Shown in pieces: positions 42,092-51,739 of a DNA stretch of 58,135 nt. How positions within the stretch are numbered: the stretch's first letter is position 1; each line of letters starts with the position of its first letter. The notes beneath the pieces are model-generated. The model was not told the origin of the DNA. It worked only from the letters and a program-made list of their open reading frames with translations, and did no database searches. The position numbers and the translations under genes were made by a program. The stretch is from NCBI RefSeq assembly GCF_900112415.1, contig NZ_FOLV01000023.1:1-58135 (forward strand), in the 5' to 3' direction. This stretch comes from Bacillus sp. 491mf (lineage in GTDB: Bacteria; Bacillota; Bacilli; Bacillales; Bacillaceae_G).

Positions 42092-44661
42092 TGGCTAGGC
42101 ATATTACTGTAGTTCTTTTAATCAGTTTTTTGTTATTCCTTGTAGATGCGTGTTTAGCGGTAATATTTGCACTAGTTCCTACTACCATTCATGATCCACA
42201 AAATTGGTTGGTACATTTAACAGAGCTAATACAACATCCTATTAATTTAGCGCAAATAGCATGGAAGCAGATGCCTTTTAAGGCGGCACAAGGCCTTGTA
42301 CTTTTATTAGGAATCTATATCTTTTTTAAAGCTAGAAGTGGAAATGATGGAGAATTTAAGATATCTGATAAAAAGACTATGGGTTCCGCGAAATGGGCTA
42401 CAGTAAGTGAGATTTTTAATATCAGATATTTTTCGAAGAAGATGAAAAAGAAAATTTTCATGGATGATTTGAATCGTTCGTTTACATTAAAAAAACAAGT
42501 AGATGAACATAAAAAGTTGATTCAACAAGGCGAAGTTAAGCCGGATATGAACATTGTAAAAAAGATAAAAGAGAGAGCATTAGAGTTTCAACAAACTGAA
42601 AATTTTTTAATTAATCGTATTCAAGAAGAAGCAAATGAACTACCTTATGAAGAAAGAAAAGATTTTATTGAACGTCAATTTGGACAATTAGCAAAACGGT
42701 ATTTATATTATGAGAAAAATGGTGAAATTAATCGTATTGCTTTACGTGATGTAGACGAGAATACTCTTGAAGAATATATTCCTCTTTCTCCTGATTATCT
42801 TCGTGAGTATTCTAGCATGGTTTTTGAAGAATTTACGGATAGAATGGGGAATGTTATCGCGCATTTTCATGATTCACCTGTTATTCAACATCGAAATAGT
42901 AAGTTAGGTAATACTAACTCCTTTATCATAGGTGCTTCAGGTTCATATAAGACACAAAGTATTGTGTACACTAACGTAATTCATGAGATACAAGCAAGTA
43001 TTTTTTGTACAGATCCAAAAGGTGAAGTGTTTGAAAATACATCGGTTATTAAAGAGAAACAAGGTTATGAAGTGAAAGTTATTAACTTTATAGATATGTT
43101 GATTTCTAATTGCTACAACCCATTAGACTATGTTCGAAAAGAAGCGGACGCAACTATTGTTGCAAACAAAATGGTAGAGAGTAAAAACAATCCTGAGAAG
43201 AAAGACATTTGGTATAACTCACAAGTCGCTTTACTAAGAGCTTTAATCTTATATGTAGTGAATGATTTACATCCTTTAAAGCGCAATGTGGAAGGGATTA
43301 TAGATGTACTAAGGCAGTTTGAATCTAAGATTTTAGAAGGAGAAGATGAAGCGGAACTTGATCGTTTATTTTTGAATCTTCCTTATGAGCATCCAGCAAG
43401 GATAGCTTATGAAATGGGTTACAAAAAATCTGAAGATAAAGTACGTTCAGGCATTATTATTTCTCTTTTGACAACTCTCGCAGACTTTACAAGTGAAGCG
43501 GTTCGCAGGTTTACAAGAAGAAGTGATTTCTTTTTAGGGGACTTAGGAAGAAAGAAAATGATTTTGTATTTAATTATTGATCCATTAGATAGTACTTGGG
43601 ATAGTTTAATAAATTTATTTGTTTCACAATTACATTCGGAATTGTATCGTGTTGGGGATGAAAATGGTTCAAAATTGTATGTTCCTTTTAAAGAAATACT
43701 TGATGAAGCGGCTAACTTAGGAAAGCTCCCAAATTATAATCGATTTTTAAGTACTTGTCGTGGTTATGGTATTTCTTCGATGCCGATTATTCAGGATTTA
43801 TCACAATTTGAAGACCTTTATGGAAAAAATGGATTACGTTCAATTTTGGGAGTATGTTCTACCAAAGTAATATTAAAGGCTTCGGAGTTGGAAACGGCTG
43901 AGTATATATCTCGAACATTAGGTGATACAACTGTTGAAAATGAATCGAGGTCAACAAACTCAGGTGGCCATGGTACAACGAGTAGTGTATCTATTCAAAA
44001 TGTAAAAAGAAGACTTATTGATCCAAACGAGATTAAAGGATTAGCAGAAAATGAAGTCTTAGTAATTACTGATAATACAGCTCCTTTTAAGGGAACAAAG
44101 GCATTTCAATTTGAGCTATATAAAGATGGGGCAGGAGAACTCATTAAGGACAAACGTTACTTTAGAAAACGTGAATTGTTTCCAATCAAACAAGACTTTG
44201 AATCAAAAGCCACCTTAGAAGCTAAAATACGAGAATTTGAACAGTTACAAGTTCAAAAAGAAGCAAGTTTACAACAAAAGAATGAGCAAGTAATAGAAGA
44301 AAATAAACAACAAGAAATTGAAAACGAAAAGAAAATTACCAAAGAAGAACAGCAGTTAGCAGTTGTTGAAAAGGCTCGTACATTAATTCCTGAAATGGCC
44401 AAAAAATTTGAAAAGGCGGAAAGAAATCCATTAAATGATAGTGATTCAGAGATTTCTTCAGAAAAAGAAGTAGTACATTCTTCTTTAGAAGAGAAAAAAC
44501 AAGCTGAAGTAAAAGAAATTAAAGCATCAATGGGTAACAAGTTAGACGACATTCTGAAAAAAGCGGCTGTTGGTGAAGTTGCAGCAAATGCTGTAGATGA
44601 GGAATATGAAGATCTTGAAGAATTTGAGGAAGCAATGGGTACTTTAACATTTGAAGATTAA
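42091..44661 (+). CDS. virD4: VirD4/TraG-type coupling protein (TrsK type)
   Basis: The coupling ATPase brings the relaxase-DNA complex to the channel. Of 856 residues, two membrane helices are near the N-terminus; Walker A is GASGSYKTQS near 281, with Y where G is usual, and Walker B is ILDEAANLG near 535. A long E/K/Q-rich coiled C-terminal tail follows. ATG 42091 overlaps the previous stop (TGATG); the in-frame TTG 42088 is less likely. AAAGGAG is upstream. Confidence 0.92.
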   Translation: MARHITVVLLISFLLFLVDACLAVIFALVPTTIHDPQNWLVHLTELIQHPINLAQIAWKQMPFKAAQGLVLLLGIYIFFKARSGNDGEFKISDKKTMGSAKWATVSEIFNIRYFSKKMKKKIFMDDLNRSFTLKKQVDEHKKLIQQGEVKPDMNIVKKIKERALEFQQTENFLINRIQEEANELPYEERKDFIERQFGQLAKRYLYYEKNGEINRIALRDVDENTLEEYIPLSPDYLREYSSMVFEEFTDRMGNVIAHFHDSPVIQHRNSKLGNTNSFIIGASGSYKTQSIVYTNVIHEIQASIFCTDPKGEVFENTSVIKEKQGYEVKVINFIDMLISNCYNPLDYVRKEADATIVANKMVESKNNPEKKDIWYNSQVALLRALILYVVNDLHPLKRNVEGIIDVLRQFESKILEGEDEAELDRLFLNLPYEHPARIAYEMGYKKSEDKVRSGIIISLLTTLADFTSEAVRRFTRRSDFFLGDLGRKKMILYLIIDPLDSTWDSLINLFVSQLHSELYRVGDENGSKLYVPFKEILDEAANLGKLPNYNRFLSTCRGYGISSMPIIQDLSQFEDLYGKNGLRSILGVCSTKVILKASELETAEYISRTLGDTTVENESRSTNSGGHGTTSSVSIQNVKRRLIDPNEIKGLAENEVLVITDNTAPFKGTKAFQFELYKDGAGELIKDKRYFRKRELFPIKQDFESKATLEAKIREFEQLQVQKEASLQQKNEQVIEENKQQEIENEKKITKEEQQLAVVEKARTLIPEMAKKFEKAERNPLNDSDSEISSEKEVVHSSLEEKKQAEVKEIKASMGNKLDDILKKAAVGEVAANAVDEEYEDLEEFEEAMGTLTFED

Positions 44662-44687
44662 GAATGAATAAAGAGGGAGAGAACAAA

Positions 44688-44837
44688 GTGAATCATATAC
44701 TATTTGCTTTATGCATGTTCCTGATTGCTTTAGCAATCAATATGACTTGGATATGGGGTATTAAAATTTGTAAGTCAATCAAATTATATAAAGATATAAA
44801 TAAAACGAAAGGGAAAAATTGCGTCGAAACTAAATGA
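44688..44837 (+). CDS. Small membrane protein at the end of the transfer operon
   Basis: A 49-codon frame starts with GTG 44688 after AGAGGGAG. It encodes a single membrane helix (FALCMFLIALAINMTWIWG) and a basic tail. It is the last gene before a bidirectional terminator. No family is known. Confidence 0.6.
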   Translation: MNHILFALCMFLIALAINMTWIWGIKICKSIKLYKDINKTKGKNCVETK

Positions 44838-44866
44838 ACCCTACTTATTACTTTTCTGTAGGGTTC
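44836..44866. terminator. Bidirectional terminator of the conjugation operon
   Basis: GAACCCTAC pairs with GTAGGGTTC around a loop rich in T. It overlaps the end of the minus-strand RHH gene. Confidence 0.75.
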
Positions 44867-45018
44867 CCGTACTTCTTTAATAAGTCACTAACAGCTTCAT
44901 CTAACAGCTTTGACTTGGGAATACGAGTTTCTTTTGCCAGTTTATCTAGGGAATCCCATAAATCTTTTTCAATAGCGTTAGACAAGGGTTTTCGGTTTTT
45001 AAGGCCTCTGTTTTCCAT
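44848..45018 (-). CDS. Ribbon-helix-helix repressor
   Basis: On the minus strand, a 56-codon gene starts at ATG 45018 behind AGAGGTGAT. The product (KPLSNAIEKDLWDSLDKLA, then ETRIPKSKLLDEAVSDLL) has the strand-helix-helix pattern of RHH regulators: LSNAIEKDLWDSLDKLAKET followed by PKSKLLDEAVSDLLKKYG. It diverges from the zinc-ribbon gene, whose promoter has a tandem 10-bp repeat and palindrome, the kind of site RHH dimers bind. It is likely an autorepressor of this operon. Confidence 0.8.
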   Translation of the reverse strand: MENRGLKNRKPLSNAIEKDLWDSLDKLAKETRIPKSKLLDEAVSDLLKKYGNPTEK

Positions 45019-45066
45019 TGTAATCACCTCTTTAATGTAATTATATAAATTAAATTAATTGCTTTC

Positions 45067-45101
45067 AACTACTTGTAACTACATGTAGTTAAGTGTATAA
45101 T
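45067..45101 (+). promoter_or_regulatory. Promoter with RHH-type operator
   Basis: TTGTAA (45073-45078), 17 bp, TATAAT (45096-45101). AACTACTTGT (45067-45076) and AACTACATGT (45077-45086) are tandem 10-bp repeats, and AACTACATGTAGTT (45077-45090) is a perfect palindrome lying between the promoter boxes. Confidence 0.75.
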
Positions 45102-45159
45102 CTCCTTAAGGTAATACTTGGTAAAAACCAATACAAAATGAAAGGAAGTTTGATATATC

Positions 45160-45687
45160 GTGAATTGTCCTTACTGTGCAACGCAAGTAAAAATCGATGA
45201 AGATGGTGTCGCACAAGAAGCATGTACATTTTGCGGTGCCTTAATTCGTGATGAAAAATCGGGTATATTACAAATTTGTCAAAACGGAGAGCGATATGAG
45301 TTTAAGAAAATGCAGCAACATATTTTTTTAGAACATATAGATCAACCAGTTAATGACTTAAAACAATATCACACTTTTGATTTGTATTTGTTGTTAAAAG
45401 AAGTGAGAGAAGCGCGGTGTCAAACATTTACAGGGCTAAGGATATTAAATAAAGCTTTGGATGATGATGCGCAATTTAAAGATACAGCCGATGAAGTAGG
45501 AAATGATTATGAATATTACACAAGAAAAGCCTGGGTTATTGAAAATATTCTCTTAGAACGTCAAGGATTCTTTCCAGAAAGAATAACAGATCGAGTTCTC
45601 CAATATGTGTGGGAGCAAATTAAAAAATCGAAGAAGAAGCCAATGAAAATTTCAAAAATAAAACGTAAAGAGAAAGCTTGTTTTTAA
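45160..45687 (+). CDS. Zinc-ribbon protein
   Basis: The 175-residue protein starts with GTG and a CPYC then CTFCG pair at the N-terminus, a four-cysteine zinc ribbon. The remainder is helical and ends with a basic tail (KISKIKRKEKACF). No enzyme motif is visible. It is the first gene of the operon with topoisomerase III, and its promoter bears the operator for the RHH gene. Its role is unknown; it may be a DNA- or RNA-binding regulator. Confidence 0.7.
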   Translation: MNCPYCATQVKIDEDGVAQEACTFCGALIRDEKSGILQICQNGERYEFKKMQQHIFLEHIDQPVNDLKQYHTFDLYLLLKEVREARCQTFTGLRILNKALDDDAQFKDTADEVGNDYEYYTRKAWVIENILLERQGFFPERITDRVLQYVWEQIKKSKKKPMKISKIKRKEKACF

Positions 45688-45720
45688 TAAAAGAGTTTAT
45701 GTTAGAAGGGATGAAAAAGT

Positions 45721-47928
45721 ATGATTGCAATTTTGTGTGAAAAAGCGGATCAAGGAAGAACATATGGTGCTTGCTATGAGCATGAAGATAAAAAAAACTA
45801 CATTGAGATTCAACCATGTGAAACATTCCCTGAAGGAGCTGTGATTGTTTGGGCAAGTGGTCACTTATGTGAATTAAAAACACCTGAGATGTATCACGAT
45901 GCATGGGCGCAATGGAAACTAGACACACTTCCTATGATTCCGGAACGGTTTGAATATAAAATAGTTGAAAATAAAACATCATATTTTAATGTTGCTAAAG
46001 AAAAATTACGAGCAGCCAATGAGATTATTATTGCGACAGATTCAGGGGATGAAGGGGAATTGATTGCTCGCTTAATTATTAAAATGGCTGGAGCCAATAA
46101 TAAACCACTAAAGCGGTTCTGGTGTTCTTCAATGGCTCAGGATGCAATCCGAGATGCATTTGAAAATTTACGAGATGCAAAGGAAACAGAAAGTTATTAT
46201 TATGCCGCACAAGCTCGTTCTTACAGTGATTGGTTGGTGGGGATGAATACATCTAGGGCATATTCAATCCTCTTTAGAGACAAATTCGGATTGAAACAAA
46301 CGTATTCTAGCGGACGGGTTCAGACACCAGTTTTGTATCTTATAAATCAACGTGAAGAAGAAATTCAAAACTTCCGGCCTAGAACATTTTATCAAATTGT
46401 AGGTTGGTTTGTGGCAGACGGTATCAAATATGGAGGGCTGTTACTTCAAAATGAAGATACTAAAATATTAGATTATCTAAAGGCTAAAGCCCTATTTGAG
46501 GAATGTAAGCCCATAAAAAAAGCAACCATTCAAAGTATTGAAAGTGAAGAAAAGAAGAAAAATCCACCGAAACTCCATAGTTTATCTACACTCCAAGCGA
46601 AATTAAACCGTAAATATAAATTTTCACCTGAGAAAGTACTAGAATTAGCACAAAGCTTGTATTTAAAAGGCGTTATCAGTTATCCAAGAACTAGCAGTCA
46701 ATATTTAACTGAAGCTGAAGCCTTTGAACTACCTGAAGTATTATCTAATTTAGAAGAATTAGAGCCATATGCAGAATTGCTTAGAAATAGATCCAAAGAT
46801 TACATCGAAGATGATAAAAAATACACAAATGATGAAAAAGTTGAAGATCATTACGCACTAATTCCTACGAAAAATGTACCAGATTTAGCTAGTTTGTCAG
46901 AACAAGAAAGAAAAGTGTATGACGAAATTGTTCGTAGTGTAATTGCAGTACATTATGATGTACATGTTTTTACAGAAACTACAATCCTTACAAACTTAGG
47001 CACACATACATTCATTGCCCAGGGGCGGCAAGTACTTGATGAAGGTTGGCAAGTCGTTTGGAAAAATCCTAATTCTAAAGAAAAAGAAGAAGATCAAAAA
47101 ATTCAAAAACTCCCTATAGTTCAAAATGATCAAAGTATCGATGTAGAAAAGGTTTCTTTCCAAAAGGGGAAAACAAAACCACCTAAAGTATATACAGAAG
47201 GGCAACTTATTACCCTGATGAAAACAGCCGGAAAGTTTGTAGAAGATCCAGAAGTAGATACAGATTTTAATGGCGTTGGCACTGAAGCAACGCGTGCTGG
47301 AATTATAAAAACCCTGAAAGATCGCGAGTACATTTTAATTCGAGATAACAAAGTATCTGTAACAGAAAAAGGGAAAATGTTGATAGAAGCGGTAAGGGGA
47401 ACTTCTCTTGCAAGCGTTGAAATGACAGCGAAATGGGAAATGTTATTATCAAAAATCCGAAATTCAAAAGGGAAAGCCGCAGCCATGTCACATGCATTCG
47501 TTGAAAAGGCAAAAGAAATGACAACGTTTCTTGTAGAAAAAGCAATTAATGAGTGCGATACATGGAATGTTAAAAAATTAGCTGAAGAGGTAAAGGATAA
47601 TGCTATTCATGCAATTGGTAAGTGTCCAATGTGCAAAGAGAATGTAGTGGAAAGAGAAAAAATATATGGCTGTTCTGGATATAAAAAAGATGATCCAAAT
47701 AGTTGTAAATTTACAATACCGAAAGAATTTTTAGGAAAAAAAATTAGTGTCGCTAATGCGCAAAAATTATTAGAAAAGAAGAAAAGTAACTTAATTAAGG
47801 GATTTATTAGCAAAAACCAGAAAGAGTTTGAAGCATATTTGAAATTAGTCAGTGGCGGGAAATTAGAATTCGAATTTCCACAGTCTAAGAAGCAAAAGCC
47901 AAAAAAAGTAGGTAGTAAATCAAAGTAA
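45721..47928 (+). CDS. topB: Type IA topoisomerase III, plasmid type (TrsI-like)
   Basis: The 735-residue enzyme has the Toprim site (CEKADQG, then TDSGDEGE near 106), the active-site tyrosine in GVISYPRTSS near 320, and a C-terminal zinc ribbon (CPMCKEN and CSGYKKDDPNSC). It would relax or decatenate DNA during transfer or replication. Conjugative plasmids of the pSK41/pGO1 type carry such a gene (TrsI) near the transfer set. The acidic triad TDSGDEGE differs from the usual TDxDREGE of chromosomal enzymes, as in other plasmid forms. Confidence 0.92.
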   Translation: MIAILCEKADQGRTYGACYEHEDKKNYIEIQPCETFPEGAVIVWASGHLCELKTPEMYHDAWAQWKLDTLPMIPERFEYKIVENKTSYFNVAKEKLRAANEIIIATDSGDEGELIARLIIKMAGANNKPLKRFWCSSMAQDAIRDAFENLRDAKETESYYYAAQARSYSDWLVGMNTSRAYSILFRDKFGLKQTYSSGRVQTPVLYLINQREEEIQNFRPRTFYQIVGWFVADGIKYGGLLLQNEDTKILDYLKAKALFEECKPIKKATIQSIESEEKKKNPPKLHSLSTLQAKLNRKYKFSPEKVLELAQSLYLKGVISYPRTSSQYLTEAEAFELPEVLSNLEELEPYAELLRNRSKDYIEDDKKYTNDEKVEDHYALIPTKNVPDLASLSEQERKVYDEIVRSVIAVHYDVHVFTETTILTNLGTHTFIAQGRQVLDEGWQVVWKNPNSKEKEEDQKIQKLPIVQNDQSIDVEKVSFQKGKTKPPKVYTEGQLITLMKTAGKFVEDPEVDTDFNGVGTEATRAGIIKTLKDREYILIRDNKVSVTEKGKMLIEAVRGTSLASVEMTAKWEMLLSKIRNSKGKAAAMSHAFVEKAKEMTTFLVEKAINECDTWNVKKLAEEVKDNAIHAIGKCPMCKENVVEREKIYGCSGYKKDDPNSCKFTIPKEFLGKKISVANAQKLLEKKKSNLIKGFISKNQKEFEAYLKLVSGGKLEFEFPQSKKQKPKKVGSKSK

Positions 47929-47933
47929 AGAAG

Positions 47934-47956
47934 AAAAGCCCTTTAGAGGGCTTTTC
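47934..47956 (+). terminator. Terminator after topB
   Basis: GAAAAGCCC and GGGCTTTTC form a perfect 9-bp stem with a 5-base loop. Confidence 0.8.
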
Positions 47957-47989
47957 CATAAAATAAATTAGAAAATAGGGGGAATAGAA

Positions 47990-48430
47990 ATGGGAAAATA
48001 TACAATTGAAGAAACGGTTTACTATGAAAATATTGATTTAAATGTTGAAGTGGCGAGATTTAAAGGAACTGAACAAAAAGCATTTGATTTTGCTAAAAAC
48101 ATGAATGTACAAGTGCTGTTACATGAAAATCATTTGGAAATTGTGATAAATGGTCAATCGTATACACTTCAAAACTTGGATCGTAAGAGATATCAATTTA
48201 GAATTTGTACGAAAAATATTAAACCTATTCCACTTAGCGAGATAGAAAAGATGACTAGTCATGAAAAATTAGCATTATTACAAAATGAATCGTACCAAGT
48301 AACAGAGGAAGACTTTAAAAATGTAAATTGGAATTTTACTGAAGCGTATAAACTTTTAAAAGAAGCATATCCACATAAGAAAGTTTTCATATTTGATTCC
48401 TTGTCTTACTCAGTTAATATTGCTTCATAA
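47990..48430 (+). CDS. Hypothetical protein
   Basis: The 146-residue protein follows ATAGGGGGAATAG. It opens with strands (YTIEETVYYENIDLNVEV) and has a helical end (NFTEAYKLLKEAYPHKKVFIF). I do not recognise a family, membrane segment or motif. It lies between the topoisomerase and SSB genes. Confidence 0.6.
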   Translation: MGKYTIEETVYYENIDLNVEVARFKGTEQKAFDFAKNMNVQVLLHENHLEIVINGQSYTLQNLDRKRYQFRICTKNIKPIPLSEIEKMTSHEKLALLQNESYQVTEEDFKNVNWNFTEAYKLLKEAYPHKKVFIFDSLSYSVNIAS

Positions 48431-48578
48431 TTAGCGATTTATTACCAATTATTTCATGAGTTTCGAAGTCTTTTTTTAACATCCTATGCTAGCTTCATTT
48501 CAAGAAGATGTAAATGAAAAGTTGTCAATTTTCCAAGGAAGTGCAGTGTATTAATAAGAATAAAGGGGGATGTGAATT

Positions 48579-49025
48579 TTGAACCGTACAATTTTAGTTG
48601 GTCGTCTCACAAAAGATCCTGATTTGCGTTTTACACCAAATGGTGTCGCTGTTGCAACATTTACACTTGCTGTGAATAGAACTTATGGAGAAAAAGAAGC
48701 AGACTTCATTTCTATTGTTGTTTGGCGCAAGCAAGCTGAAAATGTAGCAAATTATTTAAAAAAAGGTAGTTTGGCTGGCGTGGACGGCCGCATTCAAACT
48801 CGGAATTATGAGGGGCAAGATGGAAAACGAGTATATGTAACAGAAGTAATTGCAGAATATGTACAATTCTTAGAACCTAAAAATTCCCAATTAGAGAAAC
48901 GACAGCAGCCATTTAATAACGAATATGCTCATGTTGGGGCAGGAAATACGGATATGAAAAAGGGTGAGCCATTTTCAAATGTAGGGAACCCAATTGATAT
49001 AAATGATAATGATTTACCATTTTAA
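48579..49025 (+). CDS. ssb: Single-stranded DNA-binding protein
   Basis: The 148-residue protein has an OB-fold domain (residues 1-104: [39 protein letters not shown]) and the acidic C-terminal tip DNDLPF that recruits replication proteins. It starts with TTG after AGGGGG. Plasmid SSB protects incoming single strands during conjugation and replication. It is shorter than the chromosomal form because of a short linker. Confidence 0.93.
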   Translation: MNRTILVGRLTKDPDLRFTPNGVAVATFTLAVNRTYGEKEADFISIVVWRKQAENVANYLKKGSLAGVDGRIQTRNYEGQDGKRVYVTEVIAEYVQFLEPKNSQLEKRQQPFNNEYAHVGAGNTDMKKGEPFSNVGNPIDINDNDLPF

Positions 49026-49130
49026 TTTGACAATCCAGATAACTTTTCTGCACAAAATACAGCTTATTTCACACAAGAAATTATATTAAAATAAACATTG
49101 TTAAATAAGATAATTAAAAGGTGGAATTGG

Positions 49131-49409
49131 ATGAAAGCTACAGGAATGACGAGAAAAGTAGATGAATTAGGTCGGGTTGTACTCCCAATTGAGTTAAGAC
49201 GTACCTTAGGGATAGCAGAAAAGGACCCAATTGAAATTTTTGTGGAAGATGAAAAGATTGTTTTAAAGAAGTATAAAGCTCATCAAACGTGTATGATAAC
49301 AGGTGATGTTTCAGAAAAGAATTTTTCTTTAGGTAATGGAAAGGTTGTTCTTAGTCCAGAGGGAGCCGAACTCTTAGCGAAAGAATTACGACAATATCTC
49401 GTTAAATAA
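49131..49409 (+). CDS. AbrB-like transition-state regulator
   Basis: The 92-residue protein matches AbrB: the swapped-hairpin DNA-binding N-terminus (MKATGMTRKVDELGRVVLP, then IELRRTLGI and PIEIFVEDEKIVLKKY) and a C-terminal multimerisation part. Start ATG 49131 is behind AAGGTGG; an upstream in-frame ATG (49098) is not supported. It could link plasmid gene expression to the host growth phase or substitute for chromosomal AbrB. Confidence 0.88.
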   Translation: MKATGMTRKVDELGRVVLPIELRRTLGIAEKDPIEIFVEDEKIVLKKYKAHQTCMITGDVSEKNFSLGNGKVVLSPEGAELLAKELRQYLVK

Positions 49410-49471
49410 AAGGGCTTAACAGAATAATTGGTTGAAAGTTTGTGAAAATCATAAATAAGGGGGATAGGAAA

Positions 49472-49810
49472 ATGTTGAAATTGAATCATTGGTATGAAGC
49501 GGTAAAAAAAGAGGAACTTTTGAAAGTTATGAAAAAGTATCCAATGTTTCCTTTTCTAATCGATGCAGAAGGTGAAGATGAATCGAGTTATTTCCGTTGG
49601 AATCCTAAACGTAATTCAATTGAAAAGGATATTAAAATGCCTAATATTTGGGAAATAAGTGAACTTCATATAGGTTTAGATGATAATTGTGATGAAATAG
49701 AGATTGTTTCATATTGTGTTTATCCGCACTTAGTAATTAATCTTTTAGCTCAAGATAATAGTTGTGTTACAGTTCATAATTTTGATTTTGAACTAAAGTC
49801 ACACCTATGA
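49472..49810 (+). CDS. Hypothetical protein
   Basis: The 112-residue acidic protein from ATG 49472 follows GGGGGATAGG. It contains HWYEAVKKEELLKVMKKYP and FRWNPKRNSIEKD. No family is recognised. It sits between the AbrB-like gene and a terminator. Confidence 0.55.
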   Translation: MLKLNHWYEAVKKEELLKVMKKYPMFPFLIDAEGEDESSYFRWNPKRNSIEKDIKMPNIWEISELHIGLDDNCDEIEIVSYCVYPHLVINLLAQDNSCVTVHNFDFELKSHL

Positions 49811-49862
49811 ATTTCACAATCAATCAATTATTCCGATTACCCAATAAAAGATTATTAAGTAC

Positions 49863-49894
49863 AGACGCTACTTATAAAGTAGGGTCTTTTTTTT
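49863..49894 (+). terminator. Intrinsic terminator
   Basis: AGACGCTACTT and AAGTAGGGTCT pair with one mismatch and are followed by a run of T. Confidence 0.8.
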
Positions 49895-50000
49895 GTCGAA
49901 AAGAAATTGAAAATAATAACAAAAAAGACTTGTAAGTCTTAATTATCCATGAGATAATAGACTTGTAAGGATAACTGATAACGAAAGGGGAAACGAAATT

Positions 50001-50678
50001 ATGGAAAAAATTCATGAAAGTGCTGTCGAAACAGCTAAAAAAATTAGAAGGGAGTTAAAAAAAGCATTTCCAAGTGTTAAGTTTTCCGTAAGATCTAGTA
50101 GTTATAGTGGTGGCTCTTCAGTTGATGTTAACTGGCAAGATGGACCGATGCAAAAAGAAGTTGAAGCGATAATTGAGAGGTTCAATTCATCTTCTTATGA
50201 TGGTATGCAAGACATGAAAGTAACAAGTGGCTATGAATATCAAGGAAAGATATATAATGGTGCTGATTATATATTTGCTAATCGAACATTATCTGAAGAA
50301 TATAAAAAACAAATTCAAGCAGTTGCAATGGAGATGTTTGAAGACTTTCATATAAATGATTGGACATATCAGCAAAAAATGCTACAAGCGGAAGAACATA
50401 TGAAAGGATTGGATAGTGATACTTCAGTGGAAATCAAGGAAGAGCCACAAGAAGAAATAAAGCTTGCTGAAGTTGTGAATTTTCATCAAAGAAAAAAAGA
50501 AAAAGAAATAAATAAGCTAACTTCAGAGCAAAAATTTAAGCTTCTTGCAATGCAGGTAATGTGTAATATATCTGAAGAAGATTTGGAAGGGATTTTTGAA
50601 AGGGGATTGTCAGTAGACCAACTATTCACAGGAGTAGCAAATAGGTACTTTAAAAACCAAAAAGCCATCCGCAGCTAA
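50001..50678 (+). CDS. LPD29-domain protein
   Basis: The 225-residue protein contains KIRRELKKAFPSVKFSVRSS followed by a GGSSVDVNW turn near residues 14-45, typical of the LPD29 accessory domain found in polyvalent proteins of phages and conjugative elements. The C-terminal half is helical and charged. Such domains are thought to act early after DNA entry. RBS AAAGGGG. Confidence 0.65.
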   Translation: MEKIHESAVETAKKIRRELKKAFPSVKFSVRSSSYSGGSSVDVNWQDGPMQKEVEAIIERFNSSSYDGMQDMKVTSGYEYQGKIYNGADYIFANRTLSEEYKKQIQAVAMEMFEDFHINDWTYQQKMLQAEEHMKGLDSDTSVEIKEEPQEEIKLAEVVNFHQRKKEKEINKLTSEQKFKLLAMQVMCNISEEDLEGIFERGLSVDQLFTGVANRYFKNQKAIRS

Positions 50679-50752
50679 ACAGATGACTTGTAGAAGGGAA
50701 TCTGATCCATTCCCTTCTCCTATTATATCACAAATAAGGGAGAGAAAAATAC

Positions 50753-50995
50753 ATGGGATATAAGATAACAAAAGATAACATTCACACTTCACCAGAAGAG
50801 AAAAAATGGTCGGAAGTGGATTATAAGCAAGGAATGCATCGTTTTCGTGTTCTTGATGATGATAAGAATGTATATTTCAGTGGTGTAAGTGATGATGATT
50901 CAGATTTTTCACCTTTAGATGATTATCAATATGTTTATGGTTGTACTGAAATTCAGTACAAAGATGAAAAAACAAATAAATACGTTACTTTATAA
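50753..50995 (+). CDS. Small acidic hypothetical protein
   Basis: The 80-residue acidic protein (DDDKNVYFSGVSDDDSDFSP) follows AAGGGAGAG. It is rich in D and Y and could mimic nucleic acid, but this is only a composition-based remark. No family is recognised. Confidence 0.55.
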   Translation: MGYKITKDNIHTSPEEKKWSEVDYKQGMHRFRVLDDDKNVYFSGVSDDDSDFSPLDDYQYVYGCTEIQYKDEKTNKYVTL

Positions 50996-51050
50996 AAAAC
51001 ACGAATGTTAATGTATTTTATGTTGAATCATTAGAAAGGTGGAATATAAA

Positions 51051-51161
51051 ATGAAAATCTATACATCTGAATGGCTTTCTCTTAGTAAAGAGATAAAGTT
51101 AAAACTGATCCGTTTAGCAATTTTAGAAACGAAAGAAAAATCAAACGCTCTTCGTTTATAA
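51051..51161 (+). CDS. Very small helical protein
   Basis: A 36-codon frame from ATG 51051 behind AAAGGTGGA encodes a basic amphipathic helix (EWLSLSKEIKLKLIRLAILE). It is followed by the terminator at 51196. No family is known; the ribosome site makes it plausible. Confidence 0.5.
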   Translation: MKIYTSEWLSLSKEIKLKLIRLAILETKEKSNALRL

Positions 51162-51195
51162 AATTTATAAAAGGGCTGTAATAGGTTTTAAACAG

Positions 51196-51222
51196 AGGGG
51201 ATTATTATTGTCCCCTTTGTTT
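51196..51222 (+). terminator. Intrinsic terminator
   Basis: AGGGGA and TCCCCT form a stem with a 9-base loop, then TTTGTTTTC. Confidence 0.65.
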
Positions 51223-51251
51223 TCATATCACAACATAAAGGAGAATATCAA

Positions 51252-51500
51252 ATGAAAGAAATTGAGAACTACATGACACCATCTGAAGCAGCATATAAAT
51301 GGGGAGTTAAAAGAGATACTTTAAAAAATAAATATAGTCCGTCTATGCTAAATGAAAAACAGCAAGAAGAGTTACAACAAATGATCGATGAGGGATTAGT
51401 TAAATTCTTTCTACCTCCAACGGGTACAAGAAAAGAATGGATCATATCTAGAAAAGCAATGTTTAAGTGGTTTGGAGAGCCAAAAACTAAAATTGAATAA
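51252..51500 (+). CDS. Excisionase-type helix-turn-helix protein
   Basis: The 82-residue protein has TPSEAAYKWGVKRDTLKNKY, the helix-turn-helix of HTH_17/excisionase proteins, and a C-terminal strand-helix (KEWIISRKAMFKWFG) typical of the same group. It follows AAAGGAG. It may direct DNA bending or act as a regulator. Confidence 0.7.
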   Translation: MKEIENYMTPSEAAYKWGVKRDTLKNKYSPSMLNEKQQEELQQMIDEGLVKFFLPPTGTRKEWIISRKAMFKWFGEPKTKIE

Positions 51501-51739
51501 AATAATTACTCAAAATTTGTGTTTAGGAAAAAGCGAGTGTCCAGATTCGTTTGTAGAACGAGATAGAGGATAAGCTAATACAATTAGATTCAACTTGGCT
51601 AAGTGCTTATAAAAAAGAAAATAGAGCGTTATAAGTAATTTTAGTTAAATTTGTATGTAACGTAGTTCTTTTCATAAGAATAAATATAAAATTTCATATA
51701 CCGCACTTATAATAAAAAACAATTTAACCGCATTTAGGG

